Assembly (NCBI RefSeq): GCF_024438035.1
Contig: NZ_JANFQF010000011.1
Location: 1-64,000, forward strand
Reading direction: 5' to 3'
DNA length: 64,000 nt
DNA from: Rhodococcus tibetensis
GTDB taxonomy: Bacteria > Actinomycetota > Actinomycetes > Mycobacteriales > Mycobacteriaceae
The translations under genes were made by a program, and so were the position numbers. The notes under the pieces were generated by a model. The model was given only the letters and a program-made list of their open reading frames with translations, was not told the DNA's origin and searched no databases. Below, one piece after another: positions 63,426-64,000 of the stretch. Position 1 is the stretch's first letter, and every line of letters begins with the position of its first letter.

Positions 63426-64000
63426 CCGAGGGCCACCGCGGCGACGTGTCCCAGCGTCCGATCCCGGCCGCGGAGTAGGTCATTGATCTGACGGGCCGTC
63501 GACTGCGGGTCGACGGCGCCCTGCACGGTGACGGTCACGTTCGTGATACTCACCGGGCCACCACCACGGCCAGCCAGACCGGCAGCCCAGTCGAGCGACG
63601 GGGCCGCGGCGGCGGTCAGCTCGGGGGCCGCGGCACCGAACGGGGTGAACGGGGCCGGGAGGAACCGGAACGCCGGAGCCTCGGGCACACCGAGCAGCTC
63701 GGGCATGGCGCCGCCGAACAGGGAGGTCAGCCAGCCGGGCGGCGACGGCCAGGAAATGCTCGAGATGAACGAGATAAGCGACTGCACCAGGCCGATGATG
63801 GTTTCGATGGGACCGGCCAGCGCACCGAACGCGGCCGAGCCGATCGACCCGGCCACGTCGAACGCGGGGCCGAGCGAACCGAGCAGCCCGGTCAGCAGCG
63901 AGATTGCACCGGCCAGCACACCGGCGACTATCCCGGCCATCGACGCCAGAGCGTCGACCACGCGGATGATGCCGGGGGCGAGCTCGGCCATCAGCGACGC
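63422..64000 (-). CDS. Tail tape measure protein, C-terminal part (runs off the edge)
   Basis: 193 codons are visible, with the frame open to the window edge. Hydrophobic Ala/Gly/Ile/Leu-rich helices (GIIRVVDALASMAGIVAGVLAGAISLLTGLLG) recur, as in tape-measure C-termini, followed by a Pro-rich piece (LPAPFTPFGAAAPEL). Immediate downstream overlap (ATGA) with a minor tail gene matches siphovirus order. A methionine at 63991 is internal rather than the start. Confidence 0.7.
   Translation of the reverse strand, partial: ASLMAELAPGIIRVVDALASMAGIVAGVLAGAISLLTGLLGSLGPAFDVAGSIGSAAFGALAGPIETIIGLVQSLISFISSISWPSPPGWLTSLFGGAMPELLGVPEAPAFRFLPAPFTPFGAAAPELTAAAAPSLDWAAGLAGRGGGPVSITNVTVTVQGAVDPQSTARQINDLLRGRDRTLGHVAAVALG

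Larger units (their letters stand above)
60197..64000. mobile_element. Left part of an integrated tailed phage (prophage), continuing past the window
   Basis: Boundary at a tRNA-Arg 3' fragment, then a small ORF, a tyrosine integrase on the plus strand and, convergent with it, tail genes on the minus strand (tape measure, minor tail protein, receptor/C1q-like tail-tip protein). No head, lysis or repressor gene lies in the visible 3.8 kb. The layout fits a siphovirus-type prophage; completeness cannot be judged here. Confidence 0.75.

Overview
The window reads as chromosome of a mycolic-acid-containing actinomycete, most likely Rhodococcus (R. jostii / R. opacus group). The base composition is GC-rich, GTG starts are common and genes are tightly packed. 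Family markers include an antigen-85-type mycolyltransferase, a DUF3558 lipoprotein, an MMPL exporter, a mycothiol-type DinB/maleylpyruvate isomerase protein, paired tRNA deaminase genes, SigF-like promoters and a vanAB vanillate demethylase locus. The dnaX - aspartate aminotransferase - 4.5S RNA neighbourhood is also the one known from mycobacteria. The species call is inference.

Layout. 1-160: right end of an insertion sequence that has landed in a palindromic repeat. 157-3538: fadA-fadB beta-oxidation operon (minus strand). 3725-7084: membrane protein, sensor kinase and LuxR-type regulator, translationally coupled. 7150-14070: dnaX, an ammonium transporter with a GlnR-like box, a HhH DNA glycosylase-like gene, a tandem DnaA-box pair, a DUF1206 protein, an aspartate aminotransferase and the SRP RNA. 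14194-17242: a DUF3558 lipoprotein pseudogene broken by a 44-bp tandem duplication, tRNA-Ser(GGA), a mycolyltransferase and envelope proteins. 17401-22374: regulators, a mycothiol-type protein, a secreted phosphoesterase and an acyltransferase under a TetR gene with twin operators. 22393-28025: queuosine genes (gluQ, queT, tgt) enclosing three membrane proteins with P/G/Q/Y-rich tails. 28202-35886: cyclopropane synthase-like methyltransferase, an asymmetric heterodimeric ABC exporter, an MMPL exporter and its TetR gene. 36970-40542: vanA - small ORF - vanB - IclR regulator, then an Rrf2 regulator. 40668-47442: sterol desaturase-like protein, YceI, a three-gene stress operon behind a SigF-like promoter, and a TetR/di-iron protein/membrane protein module. 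47496-51727: tRNA-Ser(CGA), CsbD, tadA and partner, tyrA, glycolipid-binding-type protein and a membrane protein. 51888-53482: cytosine-5 methyltransferase plus Vsr endonuclease without a visible restriction enzyme. 53590-60126: small secreted protein, methyltransferase, beta-lactamase-fold lipoprotein, MFS exporter, DUF6325/SHOCT pair, LysR regulator with a SnoaL-like target. 60197-64000: left end of a prophage in the 3' end of a tRNA-Arg gene (integrase, tail genes, tape-measure C-terminus running off the edge).

Two dispersed hairpin families lie between genes. One supplies the stop codon of the adjacent gene in all three of its copies; the other resembles a terminator. The most interesting items are the di-iron/TetR/membrane module, the palindrome family and the IS that split one copy, the orphan methyltransferase-Vsr pair, the queuosine neighbourhood, the small conserved-looking protein between vanA and vanB, and the prophage whose integrase directly abuts the end of its tail genes.
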